From Halanaerobiaceae bacterium (GTDB taxonomy: Bacteria; Bacillota; Halanaerobiia; Halanaerobiales; Halarsenatibacteraceae): DNA of 64,000 nucleotides. The DNA lies in contig PWEJ01000017.1 in assembly GCA_003553485.1 (NCBI GenBank), forward strand, positions 1 through 64,000, in the 5' to 3' direction. The translations under genes were made by a program, and so were the position numbers. Below the pieces are notes generated by a model. The model saw only the letters and a list, made by a program, of their open reading frames with translations. It was not told the origin of the DNA and ran no database searches. Positions 1 to 9,815 of the stretch are shown here, one piece after another; the first letter of the stretch is position 1, and the number at the start of each line of letters is the position of its first letter.

Positions 1-130
1 CTAAGATCATGTCCATGCCAGCCTGCTCGGCAAAGGAGGCCATGGGAAAATCATAGGCTGTTATCCAGGCCACCTTCTCACCTTTTTGCTTCATCTCCTG
101 AAAATCTAAGATACTTTTCTTACCAGACAT
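1..130 (-). CDS. panB: 3-methyl-2-oxobutanoate hydroxymethyltransferase, N-terminal part (window edge)
   Basis: Only the first 43 codons are in the window; the gene runs off the left edge. The start is ATG at 130-128 behind a clear GGAGG (rev. comp. of 136-142). The translation contains WITAYDFPMASFAEQAGMDM, the N-terminal signature of PanB/ketopantoate hydroxymethyltransferase, which adds a hydroxymethyl group from methylene-THF to 2-oxoisovalerate in pantothenate synthesis. The family usually has about 270 residues, so roughly 85% is missing. It lies downstream of the formate dehydrogenase operon, separated by two hairpins, so it is probably expressed independently. Identification rests on this short but characteristic stretch. 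Confidence 0.8.
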   Translation of the reverse strand, partial: MSGKKSILDFQEMKQKGEKVAWITAYDFPMASFAEQAGMDMIL

Positions 131-152
131 ATTTTTTCCTCCTTCTCTAAAT

Positions 153-187
153 TAAAAATAACCAGCAGAAAATTATCAATTTGCTGG
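153..187 (-). terminator. Terminator-like hairpin in the panB leader
   Basis: On the minus strand CCAGCA (187-182) pairs perfectly with TGCTGG (167-162), followed by a T-rich run (161-153). It ends about 23 nt before the panB start and follows the stronger terminator at 213-247. It is either a second terminator of the formate dehydrogenase operon or an attenuator in the panB leader. I cannot see a competing antiterminator. Confidence 0.5.
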
Positions 188-212
188 CTTGATAAGTATT
201 TATTATATTAAA

Positions 213-247
213 TTATAAAAGACCCCAGGCTAAAAATCAACCTGAGG
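213..247 (-). terminator. Rho-independent terminator of the formate dehydrogenase operon
   Basis: The minus strand reads CCTCAGG, an 11-nt loop, CCTGGGG (247-223, one G.U pair), then TCTTTTATAATTT. It lies 24 bp after the stop of the catalytic subunit gene at 272. Confidence 0.75.
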
Positions 248-271
248 CCTTCATTTTTTATAGTTTTTTAT

Positions 272-3200
272 TTAGATTTTCTTTAAACTTACAGCTGTAA
301 CTTTATATTCCGGTATTTTAGCTTCAGGATCAAGAGTATCATGGGTCAATTTATTGGCAGGACTCTCGGCATAGTGGAAGGGCATGAAGAGATTACCAGG
401 AGCTACTCTCTCTCCTACCCGGGCATAGGTCTCAACCACACCCCGGCGAGATTCTACTGCCACTCTATCACCATTTTCAATATCCAGTTTTTCTGCATCT
501 TCTTTATTGACTTCCACATAAGCATCAGGCTCAAACTCATCAATGGAAGGTGAATTTCTAGTCATTGTACCAGTATGATAATGATAGAGCATCCGACCGG
601 TCATCATTATATAAGGATACTCCTCATCCTGTTCTTCCACTGAAGGAGAGTAATGGACTGGATAGAAACGCCCTTTACCCCTAGCAAATTCTCCTTCATG
701 GAGGAATTTGGTACCTGGATGGTCTCTATCAAGGCAGGGCCACTGCAGACCATTATCTCCTAAGCGGTCATAATAAATACCACCGTAAATTGGAGTAACA
801 TCTGCTATTTCAGCCATTATTTCAGCAGGAGATTCATAATTCATTTCATAGCCCAATCTATTAGATATTCCTGCAATGATCTCCCAATCAGGTCGGGCTT
901 CTCCTGGCGGCTCAACTACCTGTTCTATCTTTTGAATCCGCCGCTCTGAATTGGTGAAGGTTCCTTCCTTTTCGGCAAAGCAGGCTGCCGGTAATACCAC
1001 ATCAGCATATTCAGCTGTCTCATTGAAGAAAATATCCTGCATAACTACAAACTCTGTCTTTTCTAAGGCTTCAATTACATGCTGCTGGTCGGGGTCAGAT
1101 AATACCGGATTTTCTCCCATTATATAGAGGGCTCTGATATCTCCCCTGGCTGCTGCCTGGAACATCTCCACTACAGTCAGGCCTGCTTCTTCAGGGAATT
1201 TATCGACCTGCCACTTCTCGGCAAATTTATTTCTAACCTCTTCATCATTGACCTTTTGATAACCAGGAAATACATTTGGCAATCCACCCAGGTCACAGGC
1301 TCCCTGAACATTGCTCTGTCCCCGGAGAGGGTTAACTCCGGTGCTTTCTCGACCAATATTACCTGTCAAAAGGGAAAGACAGCATAAAGAGGTAACATTT
1401 GCTGTACCGGTCACATGCTGGGTTATTCCCATGGCATAGTAGATTGCTCCACGATCTGCCTCAGCAAAAATCCGGGCAGCTTTTTTAATATCCTCAGCAG
1501 GTACTCCAGTTATTTCCGCTGCCTTTTCTGGAGGATACTGCCTGACTATTTCCTCTACCTCATCATAATTTTCTGTTCTCTCTTTAATAAATTCTTCATC
1601 CTGTAGGCCTTCAGAAATGATGACATTCATCATCCCATTTATCAGAGCTATATCAGTACCTGGGCGCTGCTGCAGGTAAACATCGGCTTCTTCTGCCAGC
1701 TCAATCCTGCGGGGGTCGGCAACAATTAGCTTAGCCCCATTACGGGCGGCTCTTTTCATGCGACTACCTATTACCGGATGATTTTCTGTAGGATTGGAAC
1801 CGGTAACAAACATGGCATCAAGACCATCGATTTCTGCAATAGAATTAGTCATTGCTCCACTACCAAAACTTTTGGCCAGACCGGCCACAGTTGAGGAGTG
1901 TCACAATCGAGCACAATGGTCGATGGTATGAGTTCCTATGGCAGCCCGCATCAATTTCTGGATGAGATAATTTTCTTCATTGCTGCAGCGAGCCGAACAG
2001 AGAGAGCCGAAGGCTTCAGCGCCAGATTCATCTTTTATTCTTTGGAAATTATCGGCTACATAATCCAGGGCCTCTTCCCAGGAAGCCTCCTGAAATTCTC
2101 CTGATTCTTTATCTTTAATCAGGGGTTTGGTCAATCTATCGGGGTGATCAATAAATTCATAGCCAAAGCGCCCTTTAACACAGGCCTCTCCATCGGGATT
2201 GGGGATTCCCTCTCGATAAACAGAACCAACTTTTACTACTTTGTTATCAGCGGTTTTAAAGTCCAGCTTACAACCAACTCCACAATAGCCACAGGTTGTT
2301 TCCGTGCTCTCAACATCAAGCTCCAACCTCTCGGTTATAAAAGGCTTATACTCCAGAGCACCTGTAGGACAGGCTTCTACACACTGACCACAGAAGACAC
2401 AACTGGAATCTTCACTGCCTAAATCCTCTTTTAGGGCTGCTGCTATTCTGGAGTCAAAACCTCGATTGGCAAAATCAATGGCATCAGAGCACTGTACTTC
2501 ATGGTCTACCCTGACACAACGACCACATAAAATGCATTTATCATCATCATGGACTAAGAAGGGATTATCTGCCTCCAGCTCGGCTCCAGAACTGCTCCTG
2601 AATCCACCGTAAAAAGGTTCCTCTATTTCAAAGCGGGTGGCTAAATCTCTGAGTTCACAGTCAGTTTTGCTGGTGCAGCTACACTCAAAGCAGCGTTCAC
2701 CTTCTTTTTCCATTCCTTCTGCAGAGATAGTCTCTGTTACTTCACAGAAATTGGTCACCCTTTTTTCTGCCTTTTCAGTAGGCAATTCCACTCGCTCCTG
2801 GGGGGTAGGCTCTTCCAGGAAATCCAGGTCTTCCATACTTAAAGATTCCCAGTGGCCTTGATTTACATTGGTCTGTTTCTCTTCAGAGTATTCCTCTCCC
2901 TGGAGGAAGCATTCTACATTTAAGGCCGCCTTTCTGGCCGCTGCCACTGCCTCCACCACTGTGGCTGGCCCAGTGACACAGTCTCCAGCAGCAAAGACAT
3001 TATCTTCTACCTGATAACTATCTTCTTTTACTGCCACATCACCCCAATCATTGGTCGGTATGCTGTCTGGAGCTATGGTATTTTGACCTATGGCGGCAAT
3101 TACTGTATCTGCAGTAACCTCAAATTCGCTGCCTTCAATGGGGATAGGCCGCCTGCGTCCAGATTCATCAGGCTCTCCTAATTCCATTTTAATACACTCT

Positions 3201-4378
3201 AAAACCAGTTTGCCATCTTCCTTGCGGAGGCTAACAGGCTGACTGAGAAACTCAAAGTTACAGCCCTCTTCCCTGGCTTCATCTATCTCAATCTGTTCCG
3301 CTGGCATCTGCTTTTCGGTACGGCGATAATAACAGTGGACATCACTATCAGTTAACCGCAAAGTGGAGCGGACACAGTCCATGGCGGTGTTACCTCCACC
3401 TACCACAATTGTTTCACCGGGGTCTTCCATCTCAAAATTTTGCTTGGCCAGTTGCTCTAGAAAATCTATTCCTCCTAAAGCCAGTTCTTCTCCTTCGGTG
3501 CGCATGGAACTTGATTGCCAGCAACCTAAGGCAATTACAACAGCATCATAATCTTCCTTTAACTCTGCTATTTCAATGTCTGTACCTAATTCTTGATTAC
3601 AGTTTATTGTCAGGCCGTCCATCTCATGAAAATGTTTAAGTTCTTTATCCAATATATCTTTAGGCAGGCGGTATTCTGGTATACCATAACGGAGCATTCC
3701 GCCAGCTTTTTCGCGCTTTTCGTAAATATCTGCAGCTATACCCCATTTTCTGAGAAAATATGCCGTTCCCAGGCCAGCCGGTCCTCCACCGATAATAGCC
3801 ACTTTTTCACCTGTTAATTCTCTGCGAGGTTCAGTATACTCCTCATAATGCAAATCGGCAGCTTTTCTTTTAAAATCATTAATGGCTACAGGTTCTTCGT
3901 CTTCCATTAAATTACGCCGACAATCCTCCTCACAAAAACGAGGACAGACCCGGCCAATACTCATTGGCAGAGGAATTCTCTCTTTTATTATGGCTAAAGC
4001 TTTTTTGAAATCTCCCTCCCGGCCAGCCCTGACATATTCTTCTACATTTGCATGGGCCGGACAGGCAACTGTACAGGGAGCTTCACAATCTCCACAGTGC
4101 TCGGAGAGCAGCAAATCAAGTACAGTCTTTCTGGCCTGATAAATTCTTTCATTGTTTGTAACTATATCCATACCCTCGCTTACTTCTGTGGTACAGGAGG
4201 GTAATAACTGTCCGCTATCCTGGTCTTCAATCAGGCACATTCGACAGGCGCCTGCATCTGATACCACATCAAAGTGACAGAGGGTGGGAATATCATACCC
4301 TAAATCCTCTGCTGCTGACAGCAGGCTTTGACCTTCTTCAACCTGATGTTCTGTGCCGTTTATAGTAATAGCAACCAT
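272..4378 (-). CDS. fdhA: Selenocysteine formate dehydrogenase catalytic subunit fused to 2Fe-2S and GltD-like FAD/NAD(P) modules (1368 aa, UGA at codon 826)
   Basis: Oxidises formate, or reduces CO2, at a Mo/W-bis-pterin site. Order of domains: 2Fe-2S ferredoxin (C33, C45, C48, C62), NuoG-type Cys region (95-106), GltD-like flavin module with IIGGGPAG at 195-202 and VVGGGNTAMD at 325-334, two 4Fe-4S clusters (CILCGRC 615-621, CVFCGQC 660-666), then the molybdopterin domain with CGYCGVGC at 696-703. The frame is interrupted by TGA at 1903-1901, exactly where formate dehydrogenases have the catalytic Sec/Cys (CARL-U-HSSTVAGL), and stays open and homologous to 272. A SECIS hairpin follows. I chose ATG 4378, one base after the upstream stop at 4380, with GGGAG 9 nt upstream; an in-frame ATG at 4387 is possible. 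It is the last gene of an operon with NuoE- and NuoF-like subunits. Automated callers will split it at 1901. Confidence 0.9.
1873..1903 (-). promoter_or_regulatory. In-frame UGA (Sec codon) and bacterial SECIS hairpin
   Basis: The UGA is at 1903-1901. Thirteen bases later the minus strand has TGGCC-GGTCT-GGCCA (1887-1873), a perfect 5-bp stem with a GGUCU loop, identical to the apical loop I recall from the E. coli fdhF SECIS that SelB binds. A short lower ACT/AGT pairing flanks it. The hairpin lies inside the coding sequence, as in bacterial selenoprotein mRNAs. Confidence 0.88.
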
Positions 4379-4379
4379 A

Positions 4380-6197
4380 TTATGCATCTCCCTTTCCTTG
4401 ACTTCTTTGATATATGGCGTCCACCGGACAAACCTCTGCACAGGCTCCACAGGCTATGCATTCATCTTCATCAATCTCATGAACTTCCCCAGCTTCACCT
4501 GAAATTGCTTCTACTAGACATTCATCAACACAATTAGTGCAACCAATGCAGGTCTCATCTTCAATCACATAGGGTGGCGCTAATTCCTGACAAACTCCAG
4601 CAGGACAAGTCTCGTCGTAGATATGAGCTTCATATTCATCGCGGAAAAATCTAATGGTACTTAAGACGGGATTAGGGGCTGTCTGTCCTAATCCGCAGAG
4701 TGAGGTTTCTATAATTCTTTCTCCTAACTCCTGCAATTTATCAATATCTCCCTCTTCTCCTGCGCCAGAAGTGATTCTCTCCAAAATCTCCAGCATCCGC
4801 TTGGTACCTATCCGACAGGGAGGGCATTTGCCGCAGGATTCTTCCTGGGTGAAATCAAGAAAGAATCGGGCTACATCAACCATGCAGGTGTCTTCATCCA
4901 TAACCACCAGTCCACCGGAACCCATGATAGCGCCGGCTTCATTTAATGATTCATAGTCAATCTCTAAATCCATATACTGAGAGGGAATAGTTCCGCCAGA
5001 AGGACCACCGATTTGTACGGCTTTGAGCTCTTTATTGTCAGGAATTCCTCCGGCTACATCAAAAACCACTTCTTTGATGGTTATTCCCATTGGTACTTCA
5101 ATTAGACCGGTACCTATAACATCTCCGGCTACCGCAAAAACCTTACTGCCGGAGCTGGATTCGGTTCCAATTCCATTAAACCAGCTGCTGCCCTGATTTA
5201 TTATCTCTGGGACACAGGCTAAAGTCTCCACATTATTGATAACTGTTGGTTCTCCCCAGAGACCTTTTTGGGCTGGATAGGGCGGTTTGGGGTTGGGCAT
5301 ACCTCTTTTGCCTTCAATGGATTTTAATAAAGCTGTCTCTTCTCCACAGACAAAAGCGCCTGCCCCAACTCTTATTTCTATGTCAAAGGAAAAATCACTC
5401 TCTAAAATATTCTCGCCTAGATAGCCTCTATCCCTGGCTATATCCAGAGCACTTGCTAGGGTCTCTATTGCTAGAGGATATTCTGCTCTTACATAGACAT
5501 AACCTTTGTCAGCCCCTATGGCATAACCGGCAATGGTCATAGCTTCTATAACTTTATGGGGATCCCCCTCAATGATACTGCGGTCCATAAAGGCCCCGGG
5601 GTCTCCTTCATCAGCATTACAGACAATATATTTTTGCTCACTTTCAGCTTGAGCAGTAAATTCCCATTTTAAACCAGTGGGAAAACCTGCTCCACCTCGA
5701 CCTCTTAAACCTGAGTCTTTAATCTCCTTAATAACTTCCTCTGGAGTGCTATCCAGTAAAGCTTTTTCTACTGCCTGATAACCCTCTTGCTTTAAATAAT
5801 CTTCTACACTGGCCGGGTCTATTTCGCCAATGTTTTTTAAGGCTATCTGTTTTTGACCCTTGATAAAGTTTAGCTCGGTATATTCCTCTACTTTATGTCC
5901 ATCTTCTTCCACTAATAAATCAGTCACGATATTACCCTGCTCTAAATGTTCAGTGACTATTTTTTCTACATCCTGAACTTCAAGTTTGCCATAAAAAGTC
6001 TTTTCCGGTTTGACTATAGCAATAGGTCCTAAACTGCAGGGACCTACACAACCGGTCTTTTTGACTACTTTTTTTACCTCAATATCTTCAAGTAAGTCTC
6101 TGTCGACTAATTCTTGCTGAAAAGCTTCCTCTATTTCCTCTGCTCCAGAAGATAGACAACCAGTACCAGAACAAATTAACACCTCTCTATTGTCCAT
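4380..6197 (-). CDS. NuoF-like diaphorase (FMN, NADH and Fe-S) subunit of formate dehydrogenase (605 aa)
   Basis: Flavoprotein that passes electrons between NAD(H) and the Fe-S chain of the formate dehydrogenase. An N-terminal thioredoxin-like 2Fe-2S domain (about 1-110, Cys pairs CSGTGC and CVGPC) precedes the NuoF core with GLRGRGGAGFPTGLKW (NADH/FMN site) and GAFVCGEETALLKSIEG. Then come an SLBB region, the 4Fe-4S motif ESCGKCPPCR and, at the C-terminus, two ferredoxin clusters (CIGCTNC, CIACGAC). This extended form is typical of HydB/HymB/FdhB subunits of bifurcating hydrogenases and formate dehydrogenases, not complex I NuoF. ATG 6197 directly follows the TAA of the NuoE-like gene, with AGGAGGGG just upstream, so the two are translationally coupled. 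A separate hydrogenase diaphorase cannot be excluded, but position favours formate. Confidence 0.9.
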   Translation of the reverse strand: MDNREVLICSGTGCLSSGAEEIEEAFQQELVDRDLLEDIEVKKVVKKTGCVGPCSLGPIAIVKPEKTFYGKLEVQDVEKIVTEHLEQGNIVTDLLVEEDGHKVEEYTELNFIKGQKQIALKNIGEIDPASVEDYLKQEGYQAVEKALLDSTPEEVIKEIKDSGLRGRGGAGFPTGLKWEFTAQAESEQKYIVCNADEGDPGAFMDRSIIEGDPHKVIEAMTIAGYAIGADKGYVYVRAEYPLAIETLASALDIARDRGYLGENILESDFSFDIEIRVGAGAFVCGEETALLKSIEGKRGMPNPKPPYPAQKGLWGEPTVINNVETLACVPEIINQGSSWFNGIGTESSSGSKVFAVAGDVIGTGLIEVPMGITIKEVVFDVAGGIPDNKELKAVQIGGPSGGTIPSQYMDLEIDYESLNEAGAIMGSGGLVVMDEDTCMVDVARFFLDFTQEESCGKCPPCRIGTKRMLEILERITSGAGEEGDIDKLQELGERIIETSLCGLGQTAPNPVLSTIRFFRDEYEAHIYDETCPAGVCQELAPPYVIEDETCIGCTNCVDECLVEAISGEAGEVHEIDEDECIACGACAEVCPVDAIYQRSQGKGDA

Positions 6198-6680
6198 TTA
6201 CTTCCCCTCCTGACCGCTATCCTGATATTTTGCCAGTATCTCCGGTATATCAGCTGGTTTTAAGTTGCCATAATACTTATTATCGATCATCACTACCGGA
6301 GCCAGACTGCAGGTACCAACACACCTGGTAACAGTGAGGGTGAATTTACCATCATCGCTTGTCTCACCTTCACTGATATCAAGCTGATCCTTCACCTCTT
6401 CAACTAGAGCCTCAGCTCCCTTAACATAACAGGCTGTCCCCAGACAGACACCCAGGGTATGTTCGCCCTGAGGTTCGGTACTGAAAAAGGAGTAAAAACT
6501 TATTACTCCCGTCACCTTGCTCAAGGGCACATTAAGCTTCTGCGCAACATGTTTTTGGATATCTTCAGGCAGATATCCTACTCTATTCTGTACTTCATGC
6601 AGTACAGGAATAAGAGTTCCTTTTTTTCCCCGATATTTAGCAAATATCGGGTCTAATTCTGGAAATTTCTCTGCTCCCAC
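6198..6680 (-). CDS. NuoE-like 2Fe-2S subunit (160 aa)
   Basis: Small thioredoxin-fold 2Fe-2S protein of the NuoE/HymA family, which relays electrons beside the NuoF-like flavoprotein. The four ligands fall in CLGTAC and, about 40 residues later, TRCVGTCSLAP. Length is normal for the family (about 150-165). The start is GTG at 6680-6678 with AAGGAGG 7 nt upstream. It is the first gene of the formate dehydrogenase operon. Only 61 bp separate it from valS upstream and I find no convincing promoter or terminator there, so transcription may continue from valS or start inside its end. Confidence 0.9.
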   Translation of the reverse strand: MGAEKFPELDPIFAKYRGKKGTLIPVLHEVQNRVGYLPEDIQKHVAQKLNVPLSKVTGVISFYSFFSTEPQGEHTLGVCLGTACYVKGAEALVEEVKDQLDISEGETSDDGKFTLTVTRCVGTCSLAPVVMIDNKYYGNLKPADIPEILAKYQDSGQEGK

Positions 6681-6741
6681 AATATTTCCTCCTTTTATTA
6701 TATTGATTTAATTGAATATTTTATCTCGTTAAAAATATCCA

Positions 6742-9396
6742 CTAGGATTTTAATTCTTGAATTCTTGCCGAAATCCTGCTTAATTGTTGATTAAATTCTT
6801 CCAATTTTTCTCTTTCGGCCTCTACTAAATCTGCTGGAGCCTGGGTTACAAAACCCTCATTGGCCAGTTTGCCCTCTGCCCGTTTTATTTCAGATTTTAT
6901 CTCTTCTTTTTCTTTTTCAAGTCGGGTAATCTCTTCAGCAATATCCACCATCTCCTCTAAGGGCAGTATTATATCAACATCCTGAACTACAGCAGTAGCT
7001 GCTTTATCCGGCTTATCTGCTAAACTAGAGGCAATTTTTAATTTTTCCAGTCCAGCTAATTCACGGAGGTAAACCTCAGCTTTTTTCAAAACCTCATTGC
7101 TTTTACCTTCAGCTTCAAATAGGGCCGTGATCTTTTTCCCGGGGTCAACTTTCATCTCATTGCGAATATTTCTAATCGACCTAATTATATCCTGCACCAG
7201 CTCCATTGACTCAGCTGTTTCAGCAAAAGCAAATGTTTCCTTAATTTCAGGCCACTCCTGTAACATTATACTCCCCTGGCTGCCAGGCAATTTTTGATAA
7301 ATCTCTTCTGTAATAAAGGGCATTACGGGGTGTAAAAGTTTTAGAATATTGGCCAGCACATATTGTCCTAGCTCTGCTGCCTGTCTGACATCATCATTAT
7401 TTTCTTCTTGATAAAGTCTTGGTTTAATAAGTTCTAAATACCAATCACAGAACTCACTCCAGACAAAATCATAGAGAGTCTTGCTAACCTCTCCAAACAA
7501 ATATTTCTCCATATTTTCATTTACCTTGGCTACTATTTCGTTAAACCTATTTAATATCCATTTTTCGGCCATGGTTAAATCTTCAGGCTGATAATTTGAA
7601 ATATCCAGCTGGTCTTCTTCCTCTAAATGCATAAGCATAAAACGGGCAGCATTCCAGATCTTATTGGCAAAATTACGACTGGCCTCCAATCTTTCCTCTC
7701 TAAATCTCATATCATTGCCCGGGGGGTTGCCGGTGATCAACATAAATCTTAAGGCATCAGCCCCATAATCATCTATTACTTCTAGCGGGTCAACACCATT
7801 TCCCAGGGATTTGCTCATTTTTCTGCCCTGGGCATCTCTGATTAGACCATGAACATAAACATCACTAAAGGGTTTTTCACCTTTAAAATGCAGCCCCATA
7901 AATATCATCCTGGCTACCCAGAAAAAGATAATATCTCTACCAGTAACTAAAACATCAGTGGGATAATAAAAATTCAGGTCCTCAGTTTCTTCCGGCCAGC
8001 CCAGGGTTGAAAAGGGCCAGAGGGCAGAGCTAAACCAGGTGTCTAAAACATCTTCATCCTGTTTGAGGTCTTCACTACCACATTCTTGACATTTATCCGG
8101 CCTTTTTCGGGCCACATTTACATGCTGACAATCCTGACAGTACCAGACCGGAATTCGATGACCCCACCAGAGCTGACGAGAGATACACCAATCTTTAATA
8201 TTCTCCATCCAGTTTAGATAAACCCGGGAAAATCTTTCCGGAACAAAGTTTATATCTCCCTCTTTAACTGCTTTAATTGCCGGCTCAGCCAGAGGCTCCA
8301 TATCCACAAACCACTGCTTGGAGATCATCGGTTCAACTATTTCATCACAGCGATAACAGTGCCCAACGGCATGCTGGTGGTCTTCAATTTTAACAAGATA
8401 ATCAGCCGCTTCTAAATCAGCAACCACCTTCTGCCGACATTCTTCCCGGGTCAATCCAGCATATTCACCGGCTGCCTCGGTCATTTTTCCATCAAAACCA
8501 ATCACTTGAACTTGCTCCAGGTCATTTCTCTCCCCCATGTCAAAATCATTGGGGTCATGGGCAGGAGTAACCTTGACCATCCCTGTACCAAAATCACTAT
8601 CAACAAAGTCATCTTCTACAATAGGTAACTCACGATTCATTAACGGCAGAATAACCTTCTTGCCGATTAAATCCTGGTATCTCTCATCATCGGGATTAAC
8701 AGCAATGCCAGTATCTCCTAACATAGTTTCCGGTCTAGTCGTGGCTACAGTAATGGACCCTTCTTCGTTTTTAAAGGGGTAATTGATATAATAAAGTTTG
8801 CCCTCCGCTTCTTCATGCTCCACTTCAATATCAGAAAGGGTAGTGGCGCAATCAGGACACCAATTTACTATATAATCCCCCTGGTAGATCAATCCTTCTT
8901 CATAGAGTTTTACAAAAACTTCTGTAACCGCCTCTGAACAACCCTCATCCATGGTAAATCTTTCTCTGGTCCAATCACAGGAAGCTCCCAGATTACGAAT
9001 TTGTTCTGTGATTCTATTCCCATATTCTTCTTTCCATTGCCAGGCCCTATCCAAAAAACCTTCCCGGCCCACCTCATCTTTAGACAGATTTTCTTCCCTT
9101 CTCAATTTATCTACTACCTTTACCTCAGTAGCTATACTGGCATGGTCAGTTCCTGGCACCCAGAGGGTATTATACCCCTGCATTCTGCGCCAGCGAATAA
9201 TGATATCCTGCAGAGTATTATCCATGGCATGCCCGATATGGAGTTCTCCCGTTATATTGGGAGGAGGCATCATAATAGTAAAGGGTTTCCCTTCTTTATC
9301 TTCTGGAGGAGAAAAGAGTTCATTTTCCTCCCAATATTGATACCATTTCTTTTCTACTTTAGCTGGATCATAGGTCTTATCCAATTGCTCGGCCAT
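6742..9396 (-). CDS. valS: Valyl-tRNA synthetase (884 aa)
   Basis: Charges tRNA-Val. It is a class I synthetase with the HIGH motif (ITGELHIGHAMDN near residue 50), KMSKS in GRKMSKSLGNGVDP, an editing domain between them, a zinc-ribbon-like CxxC pair region (WYCQDC, KCQECG), and the C-terminal coiled coil rich in Glu/Lys that is typical of ValRS. Length is normal. ATG 9396 (MAEQLDKTYDPAKVEK) follows AAAGGGGAAATAAAG; an upstream in-frame extension to 9501 would run into the T-box leader and is not real. Expression is controlled by the T-box leader and promoter described separately. The formate dehydrogenase operon follows in the same direction. Confidence 0.97.
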   Translation of the reverse strand: MAEQLDKTYDPAKVEKKWYQYWEENELFSPPEDKEGKPFTIMMPPPNITGELHIGHAMDNTLQDIIIRWRRMQGYNTLWVPGTDHASIATEVKVVDKLRREENLSKDEVGREGFLDRAWQWKEEYGNRITEQIRNLGASCDWTRERFTMDEGCSEAVTEVFVKLYEEGLIYQGDYIVNWCPDCATTLSDIEVEHEEAEGKLYYINYPFKNEEGSITVATTRPETMLGDTGIAVNPDDERYQDLIGKKVILPLMNRELPIVEDDFVDSDFGTGMVKVTPAHDPNDFDMGERNDLEQVQVIGFDGKMTEAAGEYAGLTREECRQKVVADLEAADYLVKIEDHQHAVGHCYRCDEIVEPMISKQWFVDMEPLAEPAIKAVKEGDINFVPERFSRVYLNWMENIKDWCISRQLWWGHRIPVWYCQDCQHVNVARKRPDKCQECGSEDLKQDEDVLDTWFSSALWPFSTLGWPEETEDLNFYYPTDVLVTGRDIIFFWVARMIFMGLHFKGEKPFSDVYVHGLIRDAQGRKMSKSLGNGVDPLEVIDDYGADALRFMLITGNPPGNDMRFREERLEASRNFANKIWNAARFMLMHLEEEDQLDISNYQPEDLTMAEKWILNRFNEIVAKVNENMEKYLFGEVSKTLYDFVWSEFCDWYLELIKPRLYQEENNDDVRQAAELGQYVLANILKLLHPVMPFITEEIYQKLPGSQGSIMLQEWPEIKETFAFAETAESMELVQDIIRSIRNIRNEMKVDPGKKITALFEAEGKSNEVLKKAEVYLRELAGLEKLKIASSLADKPDKAATAVVQDVDIILPLEEMVDIAEEITRLEKEKEEIKSEIKRAEGKLANEGFVTQAPADLVEAEREKLEEFNQQLSRISARIQELKS

Positions 9397-9442
9397 CTTT
9401 ATTTCCCCTTTCTTTAATTTTTCAACAAAATTATTATAAATT

Positions 9443-9745
9443 AAAAACCCCTTCATCCCAGTAATAAATTGGGACGAAGAGGTTATAATCCGCGGTACCA
9501 CCCAGCTTCCAGGTCTGTACTCCCTGGCTCTTAAACCCCTAACGATGGTAAATCGTTTTAAACTATTCAGAAGAAGCTAATAGTGAATTTAAATAATAAC
9601 ATCGCTCTTCTGCTTCATTTAAAAAGCTCCAGGACGACTTTCAATCCCGGGAATACTTAGAAAACCTTTCAGCCCAGGGTTTTCCTCTCTTTTAGTTCCC
9701 GGTGATTTACTCCTTCCCTTCCCAGCCTTTAACTTTTATTTGCTT
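9443..9745 (-). promoter_or_regulatory. T-box riboswitch of valS, with GUC (Val) specifier
   Basis: On the minus strand the leader has a long stem I ending in GAAAGTCGTCC, where both overlapping candidate specifier triplets (9638-9636 and 9635-9633) are GUC, a valine codon. The T-box core TGGGTGGTACCGCGG lies at 9505-9491. A 10-bp terminator hairpin (9479-9470 with 9460-9451) is followed by GGGGTTTTTAATTT (to about 9437). Uncharged tRNA-Val would pair with the specifier and the UGGN bulge and favour the antiterminator. The specifier matches the downstream gene. Confidence 0.95.
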
Positions 9746-9751
9746 TTTTAA

Positions 9752-9780
9752 ATTATATCACAAAGCAACTAACTTGCCAA
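9752..9780 (-). promoter_or_regulatory. Sigma-A promoter of the valS T-box leader
   Basis: TTGGCA (9780-9775), 17-bp spacer, TATAAT (9757-9752) on the minus strand. Predicted start near 9745, giving a leader of about 350 nt. Confidence 0.8.
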
Positions 9781-9815
9781 TATCACTTTTTAGTCTTTTA
9801 CAGATAAAATTATAT

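Noticed and set aside
272-4450. Reading the formate dehydrogenase as two genes or as a frameshifted pseudogene
   Set aside because: The break is a single in-frame TGA at the catalytic Sec/Cys codon, followed by a SECIS hairpin, and homology continues in the same frame. Codons upstream of 4378 overlap the NuoF-like gene and lack homology.
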